A stretch of 29,328 nt of DNA, from contig CAAECF010000057.1 of the NCBI GenBank assembly GCA_900754275.1, positions 1-29,328 on the forward strand. The letters run 5' to 3'. Positions 16,421 to 24,181 of the stretch are shown piece after piece. How positions within the stretch are numbered: position 1 is the stretch's first letter; every line of letters begins with the position of its first letter. This DNA comes from an uncultured Collinsella sp. (GTDB lineage: Bacteria > Actinomycetota > Coriobacteriia > Coriobacteriales > Coriobacteriaceae). The notes under the pieces are model-generated. The model saw only the letters and a list, made by a program, of their open reading frames with translations, made no database searches and was not told the DNA's origin. The position numbers and the translations under genes were made by a program.

Positions 16421-17130
16421 AGACCGATGCCCGCGACCGCGTAATCGTCGCTCTCGACTGCGACCGTGAGCGTGCGCTCGAGCTTGCCCACGAGCTTTCG
16501 GGCCATGCCGCCTGGCTCAAGGTTGGCATGACGCTCTATTACGCCGAGGGTCCTGAGATCGTCAAGACGTTCAAGGACCTGGGCTTTAAGGTCTTCCTTG
16601 ACCTTAAGTTCCATGATATTCCGCATCAGGTTCGCGGTGCCGCCCGTTCGGCCTCGCTTGCCGGTGCCGACCTGCTTTCGGTCCACGGCTTGGGTTCGGG
16701 TGCCATGCTCGCTGCCTGCCGCGAGGGTGCCGAGGAGGCGCGCGAGGACCGCGCCAGGCTCGTCGCCATCACCGTGCTCACGAGTATGAATCAGGATGCC
16801 TTGAGCGAGATCGGCGTCGAGTCGCCCGTGGCCGAGGAGGCCGCCCGTCTGGCAAAGCTCGCTCAGGCCAACGGCATCGATGGCATCGTGTGCTCGCCGA
16901 TGGAGGCTCACGACATGCGTGGGCTGCTGGGTCCTGATGCCCTGATCGTGACTCCGGGTGTGCGTCCGGTGGGTGCCGCCTTAGGCGACCAGTCCCGCGT
17001 GGCGACGCCTTCCCAGGCTATCGAGCGTGGCGCAAGCCACATTGTGGTGGGCCGTCCCATCACCGGCGCCGACGATCCGGTTGCCGCCTTTGACGCTATT
17101 GTCGCTGAGCTGGTCGAAAACGTCGCCTAA
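16414..17130 (+). CDS. pyrF: Orotidine 5'-phosphate decarboxylase
   Basis: Last step to UMP: decarboxylates OMP. 238 aa, TIM barrel. The catalytic motif is FLDLKFHDIP (D63, K65, D68). VTPGVRP and SHIVVGRPIT bind the phosphate. The ATG lies inside the end of pyrD, and no strong SD is needed because of coupling. This is the last pyr gene here. pyrE, which makes its substrate, is not in the window, nor are carA/carB. No clear terminator follows; the weak hairpin GCACAA/TTGTGC (17168-17187) has no T-run. Confidence 0.97.
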   Translation: MLETDARDRVIVALDCDRERALELAHELSGHAAWLKVGMTLYYAEGPEIVKTFKDLGFKVFLDLKFHDIPHQVRGAARSASLAGADLLSVHGLGSGAMLAACREGAEEAREDRARLVAITVLTSMNQDALSEIGVESPVAEEAARLAKLAQANGIDGIVCSPMEAHDMRGLLGPDALIVTPGVRPVGAALGDQSRVATPSQAIERGASHIVVGRPITGADDPVAAFDAIVAELVENVA

Positions 17131-17252
17131 AAGATTCCCCTAAGTCACCACTTTTGGGTCTCATTAGCACAAAATAGCCCTTGTGCCTGCGTAAACTTTC
17201 CCATCCTTTGTGTGGAATCGCAGGTCAGGGGCTTAACTTTGGGCGCAGTATA

Positions 17253-17328
17253 TTGCACTTTTTGCGGGTATCGTCTAACCTATGGAGCCGCGATTGGGCA
17301 TTTTGTACGTTCTACGTGCTAAAATGCC
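17253..17328 (+). promoter_or_regulatory. Promoter region of mihF with inverted repeat
   Basis: Two candidates. TTGCAC (17253-17258), a 17-nt spacer and TAACCT (17276-17281) form one. An extended -10, TGC-TAAAAT (17320-17325), nearer the gene, with TTGGGC 20 nt upstream (17294-17299), forms the other. The second is spanned by the 8-bp perfect inverted repeat GGCATTTT/AAAATGCC (17297-17304, 17321-17328) and contains TACGT twice, so it may also hold an operator. The rest of 17131-17252 shows nothing else. Confidence 0.5.
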
Positions 17329-17369
17329 AATTATTGAATCAGATATAACCCAACTATTTGGAGGTACGA

Positions 17370-17678
17370 ATGGCACTCCCTCAGCTTACCGATGAGCAGC
17401 GCAAGCAGGCTCTTGAGAAGGCTGCTGCCGCACGTCACGCCCGCGCTGAGCTTCGCGAGCAGATCAAGAAGGGCGAGAAGTCCCTCGAGTCCGTGCTCAA
17501 CTCCGATGACCCCATCGCTTCCCGCATGAAGGTTTCCACCCTCATCGAGTCTCTCCCTGGTTATGGCAAGGCCAAGGCCGCCAAGATCATGGAGGAGCTC
17601 GGTATCTCCGCTACCCGTCGCGTCCAGGGCCTCGGCGTCCGTCAGCGCGAGCAGCTCCTCGAGCAGCTGACCAAATAA
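17370..17678 (+). CDS. mihF: Integration host factor, actinobacterial type (mIHF)
   Basis: Nucleoid-associated DNA-binding and bending protein, essential in mycobacteria and unrelated in sequence to HU/IHF of proteobacteria. 102 aa from ATG 17370 with GGAGG (17360-17364). The N-terminal half is a charged helix (TDEQRKQALEKAAAARHARA). The C-terminal half holds the helix-two-turn-helix core LIESLPGYGKAKAAKIMEEL, with an HhH-like GYGKAKA, then RRVQGLGVRQREQLLEQ. Directly followed by gmk and rpoZ, as in other actinobacteria, which supports both the assignment and the taxonomic placement. Confidence 0.93.
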   Translation: MALPQLTDEQRKQALEKAAAARHARAELREQIKKGEKSLESVLNSDDPIASRMKVSTLIESLPGYGKAKAAKIMEELGISATRRVQGLGVRQREQLLEQLTK

Positions 17679-18248
17679 GTGAGCGCTCAGGATTCCAAGC
17701 TCTTTGTGATTTCTGGACCGTCAGGCGCAGGCAAGGGTACGCTCGTCACTCGTGTGCGCGAGCGCCGCTCGAACCTGGGCCTGACGGTTTCGGCTACCAC
17801 GCGAGCACCACGCAAAGGTGAGGTCGACGGCGTCAACTACTTTTTTCTGACGCGCGAGGAGTTCGACCGCCGTGTGGCAAACGGTGAGTTTGTTGAGTGG
17901 GCCGAGGTCCACGGTAACTGCTACGGCACGTTGGTGAGCGAGGTCACATCCAAGCTCGCCTCTGGCGCATCTCTGATTTTGGAGATCGATGTCCAGGGCG
18001 CCCTGCAGGTGAAGGAGCGTTTCCCCGAGGCCGTGCTGATCTTTATCAAGCCGCCTTCGCTTGAGGTGCTCCGCGAGCGTCTAGTCGGTCGCGGTACCGA
18101 GACGCCCGAGACGATTGAGCTGCGTATGGCAAACGCCGCCGATGAGCTTGCCCTTGCCGACCGCTACGACGACGTCGTGGTTAATGACGATCTCGACCGC
18201 GCGACCGATGAGCTCGTTCGCGTTCTCGATATGCATGAAAGGATCTGA
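17679..18248 (+). CDS. gmk: Guanylate kinase
   Basis: Phosphorylates GMP to GDP with ATP. 189 aa. It starts with GTG immediately after the mihF stop (TAA-GTG) without a clear SD, so translation probably depends on coupling. P-loop SGPSGAGKG (12-20), the GMP-binding SATTRAPRKGEVDGVNYFF, WAEVHGNCYGT, and LEIDVQGALQV are all typical. The lid region VGRGTETPETIELRM follows. Housekeeping gene in the mihF-gmk-rpoZ-thiI operon. Confidence 0.97.
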   Translation: MSAQDSKLFVISGPSGAGKGTLVTRVRERRSNLGLTVSATTRAPRKGEVDGVNYFFLTREEFDRRVANGEFVEWAEVHGNCYGTLVSEVTSKLASGASLILEIDVQGALQVKERFPEAVLIFIKPPSLEVLRERLVGRGTETPETIELRMANAADELALADRYDDVVVNDDLDRATDELVRVLDMHERI

Positions 18249-18253
18249 GGTCC

Positions 18254-18535
18254 GTGTCCGTTGTAAAGCCTTGCATTGACGATCTTCTGGAGAAGACCGA
18301 TCACAACCGCTTCCTGCTTGCTTCGCTTGCCTCCAAGCGCGCCTGCGACATTAACAGCATGCTGCGTGGCCAGCACAACCGCGTGCTTGCCGTCCAGGAT
18401 GTCGATGACATCACCATCGGGCTTTCCGGTGCCGATACCATCTCGATGGCTATGGACGAGATTGTCGACGGCGACATCTCTTACGACGAGGCCCGTTACG
18501 AGAAGGCGCTCGGCCACAAGGTTGCTGAAGCCTAA
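18254..18535 (+). CDS. rpoZ: RNA polymerase omega subunit
   Basis: Small subunit that helps assemble RNA polymerase and, in some bacteria, contributes to the ppGpp site. 93 aa from GTG 18254, with AGGATCTGAGG just upstream. The N-terminal PCIDDLLEKTDHNRFLLASL and ASKRACDIN (usually ARRARQIN) are the recognisable omega motifs, followed by a longer acidic tail than in E. coli. Lies 5 nt after gmk and directly abuts thiI. Sequence divergence is high, but the family, position and length agree. Confidence 0.92.
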   Translation: MSVVKPCIDDLLEKTDHNRFLLASLASKRACDINSMLRGQHNRVLAVQDVDDITIGLSGADTISMAMDEIVDGDISYDEARYEKALGHKVAEA

Positions 18536-19780
18536 ATGGCGGCTCGCGTCTGCCTGGTCCACTATCACGAGGTTGGACTGAAGGGCAAGAACCGCGCACA
18601 TTTTGAGCATATCCTCATGGATAACATCAAGGCGGCCTTGGCCGCCTTTTCCGTGAATGCCGTGTCTCGAATTTCCGGTTATATCCTCGTGACCTTTAAC
18701 GAGCATCAGGCCGACGAGGCGGCGCGTGTCATTCGGACCGTTCCCGGCGTTGCTCGTGTGTCTATGGCGTATCACACCAACCGCGACCCGCAGGAGTACT
18801 GCGCCGCCGCCGTGAAGGCGCTGCGCGAGTTTGGTTCCTTCGATTCGTTTAAGGTGCACGCCAAGCGCTCCAATACTGACTATGAGCTCACCTCGATTGA
18901 CATCAATCGTCAGGTGGGCGAGGTGCTGTGTGAGGCCTTTCCTGATAAAAAGGTTCAAATGCACGACCCCGATGCGATGGTGCACGTACTGGTGGTCCAG
19001 GGTAGCGTCTACGTGTACGCGCGCTCCGAGCGCGGCGTTGGCGGTCTGCCGGTGGGTTCTGCCGGCAAGGTCGTGACGCTGTTGTCGTCGGGTATCGATT
19101 CTCCGGTGGCGACCTGGATGCTCGCGCGTCGCGGCGCGGTGTGCGTGCCGGTACATTTCTCCGGTCGTCCGCAGACGCCCGATACGAGCGAGTATTTGGT
19201 GCAGGACATCATCCGTGCCCTTGAGCCGGGTGTTCAGATCGGCCGCCTGTACGTGGTGCCGTTTGGCGACTGCCAGCGTGAGATTTCGGTCACCTGTCCC
19301 AGCAACCTGCGCGTGATCATGTATCGCCGCATTATGTATTCGGTTGCCGAGCGCATTGCACACATCGAGGGTGCTAAGGCCATCGTTACGGGCGAATCGC
19401 TTGGGCAGGTTGCCTCCCAAACGCTTGAGAACATCATGGCCGTCAACGAGGCCGTGAAGATCCCCGTGTTCCGTCCTCTCATCGGTTCGGACAAGCAGGA
19501 GATCATCGCGCGCGCCGAGGAGATCGGTACGTTCGATATCTCGACAGAGGCTGCGCCCGACTGCTGCACGCTGTTTATGCCGCGCCGTCCCGAGACGCAC
19601 GCTAAACTCGATGCCGTGCATGAGGCCTGGGAGTTGTTCGATCACGAGGAGATGATCGAGCGCCTGCTCAAGCAGACCGAGTACATTGACTTCGAGAGCA
19701 ACACGTATAAGGCCCCTAAGACCTTAAAACGCAAACATTCGGAGCTTGCTCCGCGTGAGATTTACCAAGATCACGAGTAA
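18536..19780 (+). CDS. thiI: tRNA 4-thiouridine synthase, without rhodanese domain
   Basis: Adds sulfur to U8 of tRNA; in some bacteria also involved in thiazole synthesis. 414 aa. The ATG starts directly after the rpoZ stop. N-terminal ferredoxin-like and THUMP domains (about 1-175), then a PP-loop ATPase with LLSSGIDSPVATW (S184-P190), LGQVASQTLENI, and the catalytic-region cysteines in APDCCTLFMP (C343, C344; E. coli uses C344). It stops after the ATPase domain, lacking the rhodanese extension of E. coli ThiI, so sulfur must come directly from a cysteine desulfurase. Last gene of its operon. Confidence 0.95.
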   Translation: MAARVCLVHYHEVGLKGKNRAHFEHILMDNIKAALAAFSVNAVSRISGYILVTFNEHQADEAARVIRTVPGVARVSMAYHTNRDPQEYCAAAVKALREFGSFDSFKVHAKRSNTDYELTSIDINRQVGEVLCEAFPDKKVQMHDPDAMVHVLVVQGSVYVYARSERGVGGLPVGSAGKVVTLLSSGIDSPVATWMLARRGAVCVPVHFSGRPQTPDTSEYLVQDIIRALEPGVQIGRLYVVPFGDCQREISVTCPSNLRVIMYRRIMYSVAERIAHIEGAKAIVTGESLGQVASQTLENIMAVNEAVKIPVFRPLIGSDKQEIIARAEEIGTFDISTEAAPDCCTLFMPRRPETHAKLDAVHEAWELFDHEEMIERLLKQTEYIDFESNTYKAPKTLKRKHSELAPREIYQDHE

Positions 19781-19790
19781 TTTTGTGCAT

Positions 19791-19824
19791 AGACCGACGA
19801 TGCGCCTGCATCGTCGGTCTTTTG
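19791..19824 (+). terminator. Rho-independent terminator of thiI
   Basis: AGACCGACGATGC (19791-19803) and GCATCGTCGGTCT (19808-19820) form a perfect 13-bp stem with a 4-nt loop GCCT, followed by TTTG. Eleven nt after the thiI stop. Confidence 0.95.
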
Positions 19825-19924
19825 CTATCTGGGCATTTTGCGGCTAAGTGTTCATTTGCTGACGTGTGCCTGAATATATGGACAGATTTGTGCAAGGTTT
19901 TGGTCGGTTTTTGGTTTGACCGCT

Positions 19925-19936
19925 AAAACCGGTTTT
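19925..19936. promoter_or_regulatory. Palindrome upstream of comEA
   Basis: AAAACCGGTTTT, a perfect 12-bp palindrome 57 bp before the comEA start, in a stretch with repeated GGTTTTGG/GGTTTTTGG (about 19894-19937). TTGACC at 19916-19921 could be a -35, which would place the palindrome in the spacer, but no good -10 is seen. Candidate operator only. The rest of 19825-19993 holds no other recognisable feature. Confidence 0.35.
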
Positions 19937-19993
19937 GGAGCGTGGCTGTTGCAGGGCTCTTTTCCTGACACGATGTTGTTGGGAGGTTTTGCT

Positions 19994-20707
19994 ATGGCGC
20001 AGCGCGAACAACACGAACGGGTCAAAAAGATGGACCGCTGGGCGGGCAAGCTACTCGGTCATAAGGCAGTGGTGATGGCGATACTGGTCGTCATTGCGAT
20101 GGCGAGTGGACTGGCGATGGCGAACATTGGCGGCGGTGCCGGTGGCGTGTCGTTTGAGCGCACTGACGGTCCGGGCTCGTTGGTGGAGCCGGGGTCCGGT
20201 GATGCCTCGAGCGGAAAGACATCCGAAGGTTCTTCGTCTAAGGCGTCTGCCGCGGCAGAGGTCTATGTCGATGTCGATGGCGCCGTTGTGTCGCCCGGTG
20301 TATATCGTCTCAAGGACGGCGCGCGGGTGGCTCAGGCGATTGATGCCGCCGGCGGGCTGGCGCCCGAGGCAGACGTTACGGGGCTCAATCGGGCATCTAA
20401 GGTCGTCGATGGACAGAAGATTTACGTTCCAACGGTAGGGGAGCAGCAGGCGTCCATTGCGGAAGCCGGTGTTGATGGTGGGGCTTCCGCATCATCGGGC
20501 GTGAGTGGCGCAACAAGCCTAGTAAATATCAATACGGCAAGCGCAGAAGAGCTGCAGACGCTTTCGGGCATCGGTCCCTCCATGGCCCAGTCGATTATCG
20601 ATGAACGGACAAAGAACGGTGCTTTTGCCTCGGTTGACGATCTGATGCGTGTGTCGGGAATCGGCGAGAAGAAGCTTGCCAAAATCAAAGATTCCATCTG
20701 CGTATGA
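19994..20707 (+). CDS. comEA: ComEA-like DNA-binding competence protein
   Basis: Membrane-anchored double-stranded DNA receptor of the natural transformation machinery. 237 aa. ATG 19994 has GGGAGG (19980-19985) 8 nt upstream; the frame is open further upstream to 19916, without an SD. Layout: short charged cytosolic N-terminus, one membrane span (about 24-44), a Gly/Ser-rich linker (45-88), an SLBB domain (about 90-146, VYVDVDGAVVSPGVYRL), another flexible linker, and a C-terminal pair of helix-hairpin-helix motifs (177-237: VNINTASAEELQTLSGIG and LMRVSGIGEKKLAKI). This is the full classic ComEA layout. Overlaps comEC (ATGA). Confidence 0.93.
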   Translation: MAQREQHERVKKMDRWAGKLLGHKAVVMAILVVIAMASGLAMANIGGGAGGVSFERTDGPGSLVEPGSGDASSGKTSEGSSSKASAAAEVYVDVDGAVVSPGVYRLKDGARVAQAIDAAGGLAPEADVTGLNRASKVVDGQKIYVPTVGEQQASIAEAGVDGGASASSGVSGATSLVNINTASAEELQTLSGIGPSMAQSIIDERTKNGAFASVDDLMRVSGIGEKKLAKIKDSICV

Positions 20708-23007
20708 GTGCGACCGAGCGCGAGCATGTGATGCCTCCGCGGCCTCTGATGCCGTGGACGATGGCCCTGTGTGCCGGCATGTGCATGAGCTGCGCCTTGG
20801 TGCTCAACGTGGCCGCCGATGCGCTGCTGTGGGAGCGGGCTTCGGCGGTCGGGCCGCTTTGGGCCATCCCCGTTGCGGCGGCGGTATTCGTTGTGCTGGC
20901 TCAATCTTGTGCGTGGCTTGCCCCTTGGAAGCGGTGGCTGTATGCCGCGTCCGTCGGTCTTGTGGCGGGAGCGGTCGTCTCGGCCTGGTGGGCTGTGGGC
21001 GCGCTAAGCGCCTCGAAGGCGCTCGACGGTCGAGCGGCAAGCAGCCTTGAGTTTGTCGTGCAGGGTGATCCATCCATAAACGACGACGTGTATTCCTATA
21101 CCTGCGAGGCACGCGCGGACGGTAAGAACTTGGCAACGGTTCGCCTATCGTGTGACCGCGAGCTCAAGGTCGGGGCGCACGTGCGTGTCATCGGTCGCGT
21201 TTCACGTTTTGAGAACGATGCGTATGGACGATCGCGCGCGCTCCGAGGCGAGGTGCGCAAGGTTAAAGCCGTTCGAGTTGTGTCGGTCGATGGGGGCTCT
21301 CCGGGGCCGCTGCTTCGGCTGCGAAATGGGCTGCTTGTGTCCATTGCGCCTGCGACCGAACCGGCGCGTGCGCTCATAGCCGGTGTCGTCTGCGGTCGTT
21401 CGGCCGAGCTGCGCGCCCAGCCGGTGGGCGACTGGTTTTCGGTGACGGGAACGGCGCATCTTATCGCCGTCTCGGGCAGCCATTTGGCTATCGTGGGGTT
21501 TTTAATCGAGGGTTTATTGCAAAAGACTCGGTGCTCACGTGGTCTTCAGCGGGCGATACTGGCGATAACGCTTGTTGGTTACGCTGCCTTTACGGGCGCG
21601 TCTCCCTCGGCCGTGCGCGCGTGCTGCATGGTGTTCGCGACGCTTGTCGTAAACGGCGCGGGGCGTCGCCGGCACGGCGCATCGGCACTCTTCGCAACCA
21701 TGTCCATCTTTGTGCTGCTGCGGCCGACGGTGCTGTTCGAGATGGGCTTTCAGCTTTCATGTGCCAGCGTCTTAGCCATTCTGTGCTTTTGCCCCTATGC
21801 GACCTACGCTTTGGGTGAGCTTAGCGTTCCGTCGGGCGTTGCCGGCATGCTTTCCGTCACGCTGTGCTCGCAACTGGCGACACTTCCCATTACCATTCCT
21901 GCATTCGGTACGTTCTCGCTCATTGCTCCGCTGGCAAATGCGGTCATCGGTCCGGTGGTGAGCGTACTGCTTGCCGTATCGATCGTGCTGGTTCCCTTTT
22001 CGCTTGTGACATCGTTGCGGACTTGGGTGCTCGTTGTGCCTATGATTGTCGCCCGTTGCGCGCTGTTCTTCGAGCAGCTGTTTGCCGCCGTGCCCGGTGC
22101 ATCCGTGAGCGTGCCGCCCGATAGTATGTGGATTTACCTAGTGCCGTGTTTGCTGGCGGCTCTGCTGGTCTGGTGGCCGCGTCCCCGTGCACGCCCTATG
22201 GCGGTGGGGCTTGCATGCCTGGTGCTCTTGGCTGCGATTCCATACGTCTACTGGGATCGATTCGCTCCGCCTTCGGTGACGGTACTCGATGTGGGCCAGG
22301 CCGATGCGATTCTTATCCGCCAGGGCGACGCAGTAGCACTCGTCGACTGCGGGCTCGACGAGCGCGTGGTAGCGGCGTTGGTCCGCAATAACGTGCACCA
22401 TATCGATGCCGTCTTTGTGACGCATTGGGATGAGGACCACTGGGGTGGTCTGCCTGCCGTGCTCGAGCAGTTTTCGGTCGGAACGATTGCCGTGGCGGCG
22501 GATGCGCTGGAGGATGCTCCTGCCGAGGTATTGAACCGACCTGGCGTGGAGTATCGGCAGGTGCGCCGTGGGGATACGGTCGATATCGGCTCATTTTGCG
22601 CCCGCGTGATGTGGCCATTCGAGTCCGTGGATGGCGAGGGAAATGAGGACTCGCTTGTCCTGCTGCTCTCTTATGTTCAGGAAGGCAAGAGCCTGCGCAT
22701 ACTCCTCACCGGTGATGCCGAGCTCGACCAAGAACGGGAATTCGTGCAGGAGGTGGGGGATATCGATGTACTTAAACTTGGGCATCACGGCTCCAAGGTT
22801 TCAGTCGATGGTGAGTTGTTGGACGTCCTGAAGCCCGAGCTTTCCCTCGCGAGCGCCGGCGAGGGGAATCGTTACGGTCATCCGTCGGATGTCTGCATCG
22901 ATGCCGTTAAGGAAGCGGGCGGTGTGTTCGCGTGCACCATCGAACACGGCGACATTACCGTCACGCCGAGTGTGAATGGCTTTGCGATGCGATGCCAGCG
23001 ACCGTGA
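20704..23007 (+). CDS. comEC: ComEC/Rec2 DNA uptake channel with metallo-beta-lactamase domain
   Basis: Inner-membrane channel carrying single-stranded DNA into the cytosol in natural transformation. 767 aa, complete. The ATG overlaps the comEA stop. N-terminal spans and an OB-like extracellular domain (about 100-190), then the competence membrane domain with TGTAHLIAVSGSHLAIVGF and many spans to about residue 515. The C-terminal metallo-beta-lactamase-like domain starts with VTVLDVGQADAILI; its metal motif is THWDEDHWGG (H574, D576, D578, H579), the usual ComEC HxDxDH form, and LGHHGSK (H694, H695) follows. All three domains are present, so it looks functional. Type IV pilus genes are not in the window. 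Confidence 0.95.
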   Translation: MSATEREHVMPPRPLMPWTMALCAGMCMSCALVLNVAADALLWERASAVGPLWAIPVAAAVFVVLAQSCAWLAPWKRWLYAASVGLVAGAVVSAWWAVGALSASKALDGRAASSLEFVVQGDPSINDDVYSYTCEARADGKNLATVRLSCDRELKVGAHVRVIGRVSRFENDAYGRSRALRGEVRKVKAVRVVSVDGGSPGPLLRLRNGLLVSIAPATEPARALIAGVVCGRSAELRAQPVGDWFSVTGTAHLIAVSGSHLAIVGFLIEGLLQKTRCSRGLQRAILAITLVGYAAFTGASPSAVRACCMVFATLVVNGAGRRRHGASALFATMSIFVLLRPTVLFEMGFQLSCASVLAILCFCPYATYALGELSVPSGVAGMLSVTLCSQLATLPITIPAFGTFSLIAPLANAVIGPVVSVLLAVSIVLVPFSLVTSLRTWVLVVPMIVARCALFFEQLFAAVPGASVSVPPDSMWIYLVPCLLAALLVWWPRPRARPMAVGLACLVLLAAIPYVYWDRFAPPSVTVLDVGQADAILIRQGDAVALVDCGLDERVVAALVRNNVHHIDAVFVTHWDEDHWGGLPAVLEQFSVGTIAVAADALEDAPAEVLNRPGVEYRQVRRGDTVDIGSFCARVMWPFESVDGEGNEDSLVLLLSYVQEGKSLRILLTGDAELDQEREFVQEVGDIDVLKLGHHGSKVSVDGELLDVLKPELSLASAGEGNRYGHPSDVCIDAVKEAGGVFACTIEHGDITVTPSVNGFAMRCQRP

Positions 23008-23015
23008 TGACATCG

Positions 23016-23045
23016 TTGGCGCGCGGTGGGCCCCTGGGCTAAAAT
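23016..23045 (+). promoter_or_regulatory. Probable holA promoter
   Basis: TTGGCG (23016-23021), an 18-nt spacer and TAAAAT (23040-23045), just after the comEC stop and about 40 nt before the holA start. Confidence 0.5.
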
Positions 23046-23085
23046 GGCACGGTACGAATTCGAGAGTCTGCGGGAGGGGAGCGCA

Positions 23086-24048
23086 ATGTCCGAAACCGGT
23101 CTGCTGCCGGCATATCTGATCGTCGGTACCGACGGAGTCAAGCGCGATCACGCCGTCTCGCGTATGAAAGCGCGTCTGGAAAAGACGGGCATGGTCGAGT
23201 TCAACCTCGACGAGCGCGATATGACCAAAGACCCCGATATCGAGTCGATTATCGGATCGCTCAACACCTTTCCGATGGGCAGTGAGTTTCGCCTGGTAAT
23301 CCTTGACGGCTGCTCAAAACTCGCCAAAGCGATCTCCGAGCCGCTTGTCGACTATCTGGCGAGTCCCAGCCCCACGACGGTTTGCCTCATCATCGCCGAC
23401 TCGCTTGCCAAGAACACGCGCCTGTATAAGGCGATCGCCAAGATCGACAAGAAGGCCGTGATCGATTGCTCCGGCACCAAGCGCTGGGAGCTTCCGCGCC
23501 GCGTGCAGCAGATGGCGACGCAGCACGGAAAGTCCATCTCTACGGCCGCCGCCGAGGAGCTCGTTTCGCGCTCGGGCGAGAACACTCGCATGCTCGATAA
23601 CGACTTGGCCAAGCTTGCCCAGATGGTCGAGGCGCCGCAAATTGAGCTTGCCGATGTGGAGCGCTGGATCGTGCGCACGGCCGAAGTCCAGCCCTGGGAC
23701 TTTCTCAATGCGGTCTCGGCCCGTGACATGCGCCGCTCGCTCGAGCTCTTCAATCTACTGCCCGCCAAGAGCTACGTGTGGACTTACACATTGCTGTGCG
23801 GCCGCATCCGCGAGCTTATCGTTGCCAAGGCGCTCGATGTGCGTGGACAGGGTCGTGAGCTGGCCGCAACGCTCAAGCTCCAGTCCTGGCAGGTCAAGAA
23901 TCACCTGACCTGGGCACGTCGCTTTTCGATGGCAGAGCTCGTCGCAGCGCTCGAGGGTGCGGTCGACGTGGAGCTCGCGCTCAAGGGTTCGGCCGATTCT
24001 CAGACTGCGCTTTTGCTCTGGATTACGAACATCTTGAGAAAATCGTGA
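23086..24048 (+). CDS. holA: DNA polymerase III delta subunit
   Basis: Clamp-loader subunit that opens the beta sliding clamp. 320 aa from ATG 23086, chosen for the strong SD GGGAGGGGAG (23072-23081); the frame is open upstream to 23026 without one. Begins LLPAYLIVGTDGVKRDHAVS, the family opening (in place of a Walker A the delta subunit has a degenerate loop). Then NTFPMGSEFRLVIL, PTTVCLIIADS, ENTRMLDNDLAKLA, VQPWDFLNAVSARD and a helical C-terminus (LLCGRIRELIVAKAL). The comEA-comEC-holA-rpsT order is widespread in Gram-positive lineages and supports the call. Confidence 0.93.
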   Translation: MSETGLLPAYLIVGTDGVKRDHAVSRMKARLEKTGMVEFNLDERDMTKDPDIESIIGSLNTFPMGSEFRLVILDGCSKLAKAISEPLVDYLASPSPTTVCLIIADSLAKNTRLYKAIAKIDKKAVIDCSGTKRWELPRRVQQMATQHGKSISTAAAEELVSRSGENTRMLDNDLAKLAQMVEAPQIELADVERWIVRTAEVQPWDFLNAVSARDMRRSLELFNLLPAKSYVWTYTLLCGRIRELIVAKALDVRGQGRELAATLKLQSWQVKNHLTWARRFSMAELVAALEGAVDVELALKGSADSQTALLLWITNILRKS

Positions 24049-24100
24049 TGATACCTGCCTATTTGACAAATTCGTTCTATCCCTTTGAGGGGGAGCGTGC

Positions 24101-24181
24101 TATAGTAGGCGCTTGCATGACCTCACCGTGTCTCAGAGGTGTCATACATTTTTTGCAAGGAACTCGAAAGGAACTCCAGAA
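24101..24181 (+). promoter_or_regulatory. rpsT promoter and structured leader
   Basis: Extended -10 TGC-TATAGT (24101-24106); a TTGACA at 24063 is too far (32 nt) to be its -35. The leader folds: CTTGCA (24112-24117) with TGCAAG (24154-24159), and ATGAC-CTC (24117-24124) with GAG-GT-GTCAT (24136-24145), with T6 at 24149-24154 in between. AAGGAACTC occurs twice (24157-24165, 24168-24176), so there are two SD-like sites 11 nt apart before the GTG. Such a leader could serve S20 autoregulation. Confidence 0.5.

Noticed and set aside
17168..17187. Hairpin after pyrF as a terminator
   Set aside because: Only 6 bp (GCACAA/TTGTGC) and no following T-run; kept only as a weak structure, not called.
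19916..19993. Longer comEA frame
   Set aside because: No SD for the upstream start, and it would include the palindrome; ATG 19994 has a clear GGGAGG.
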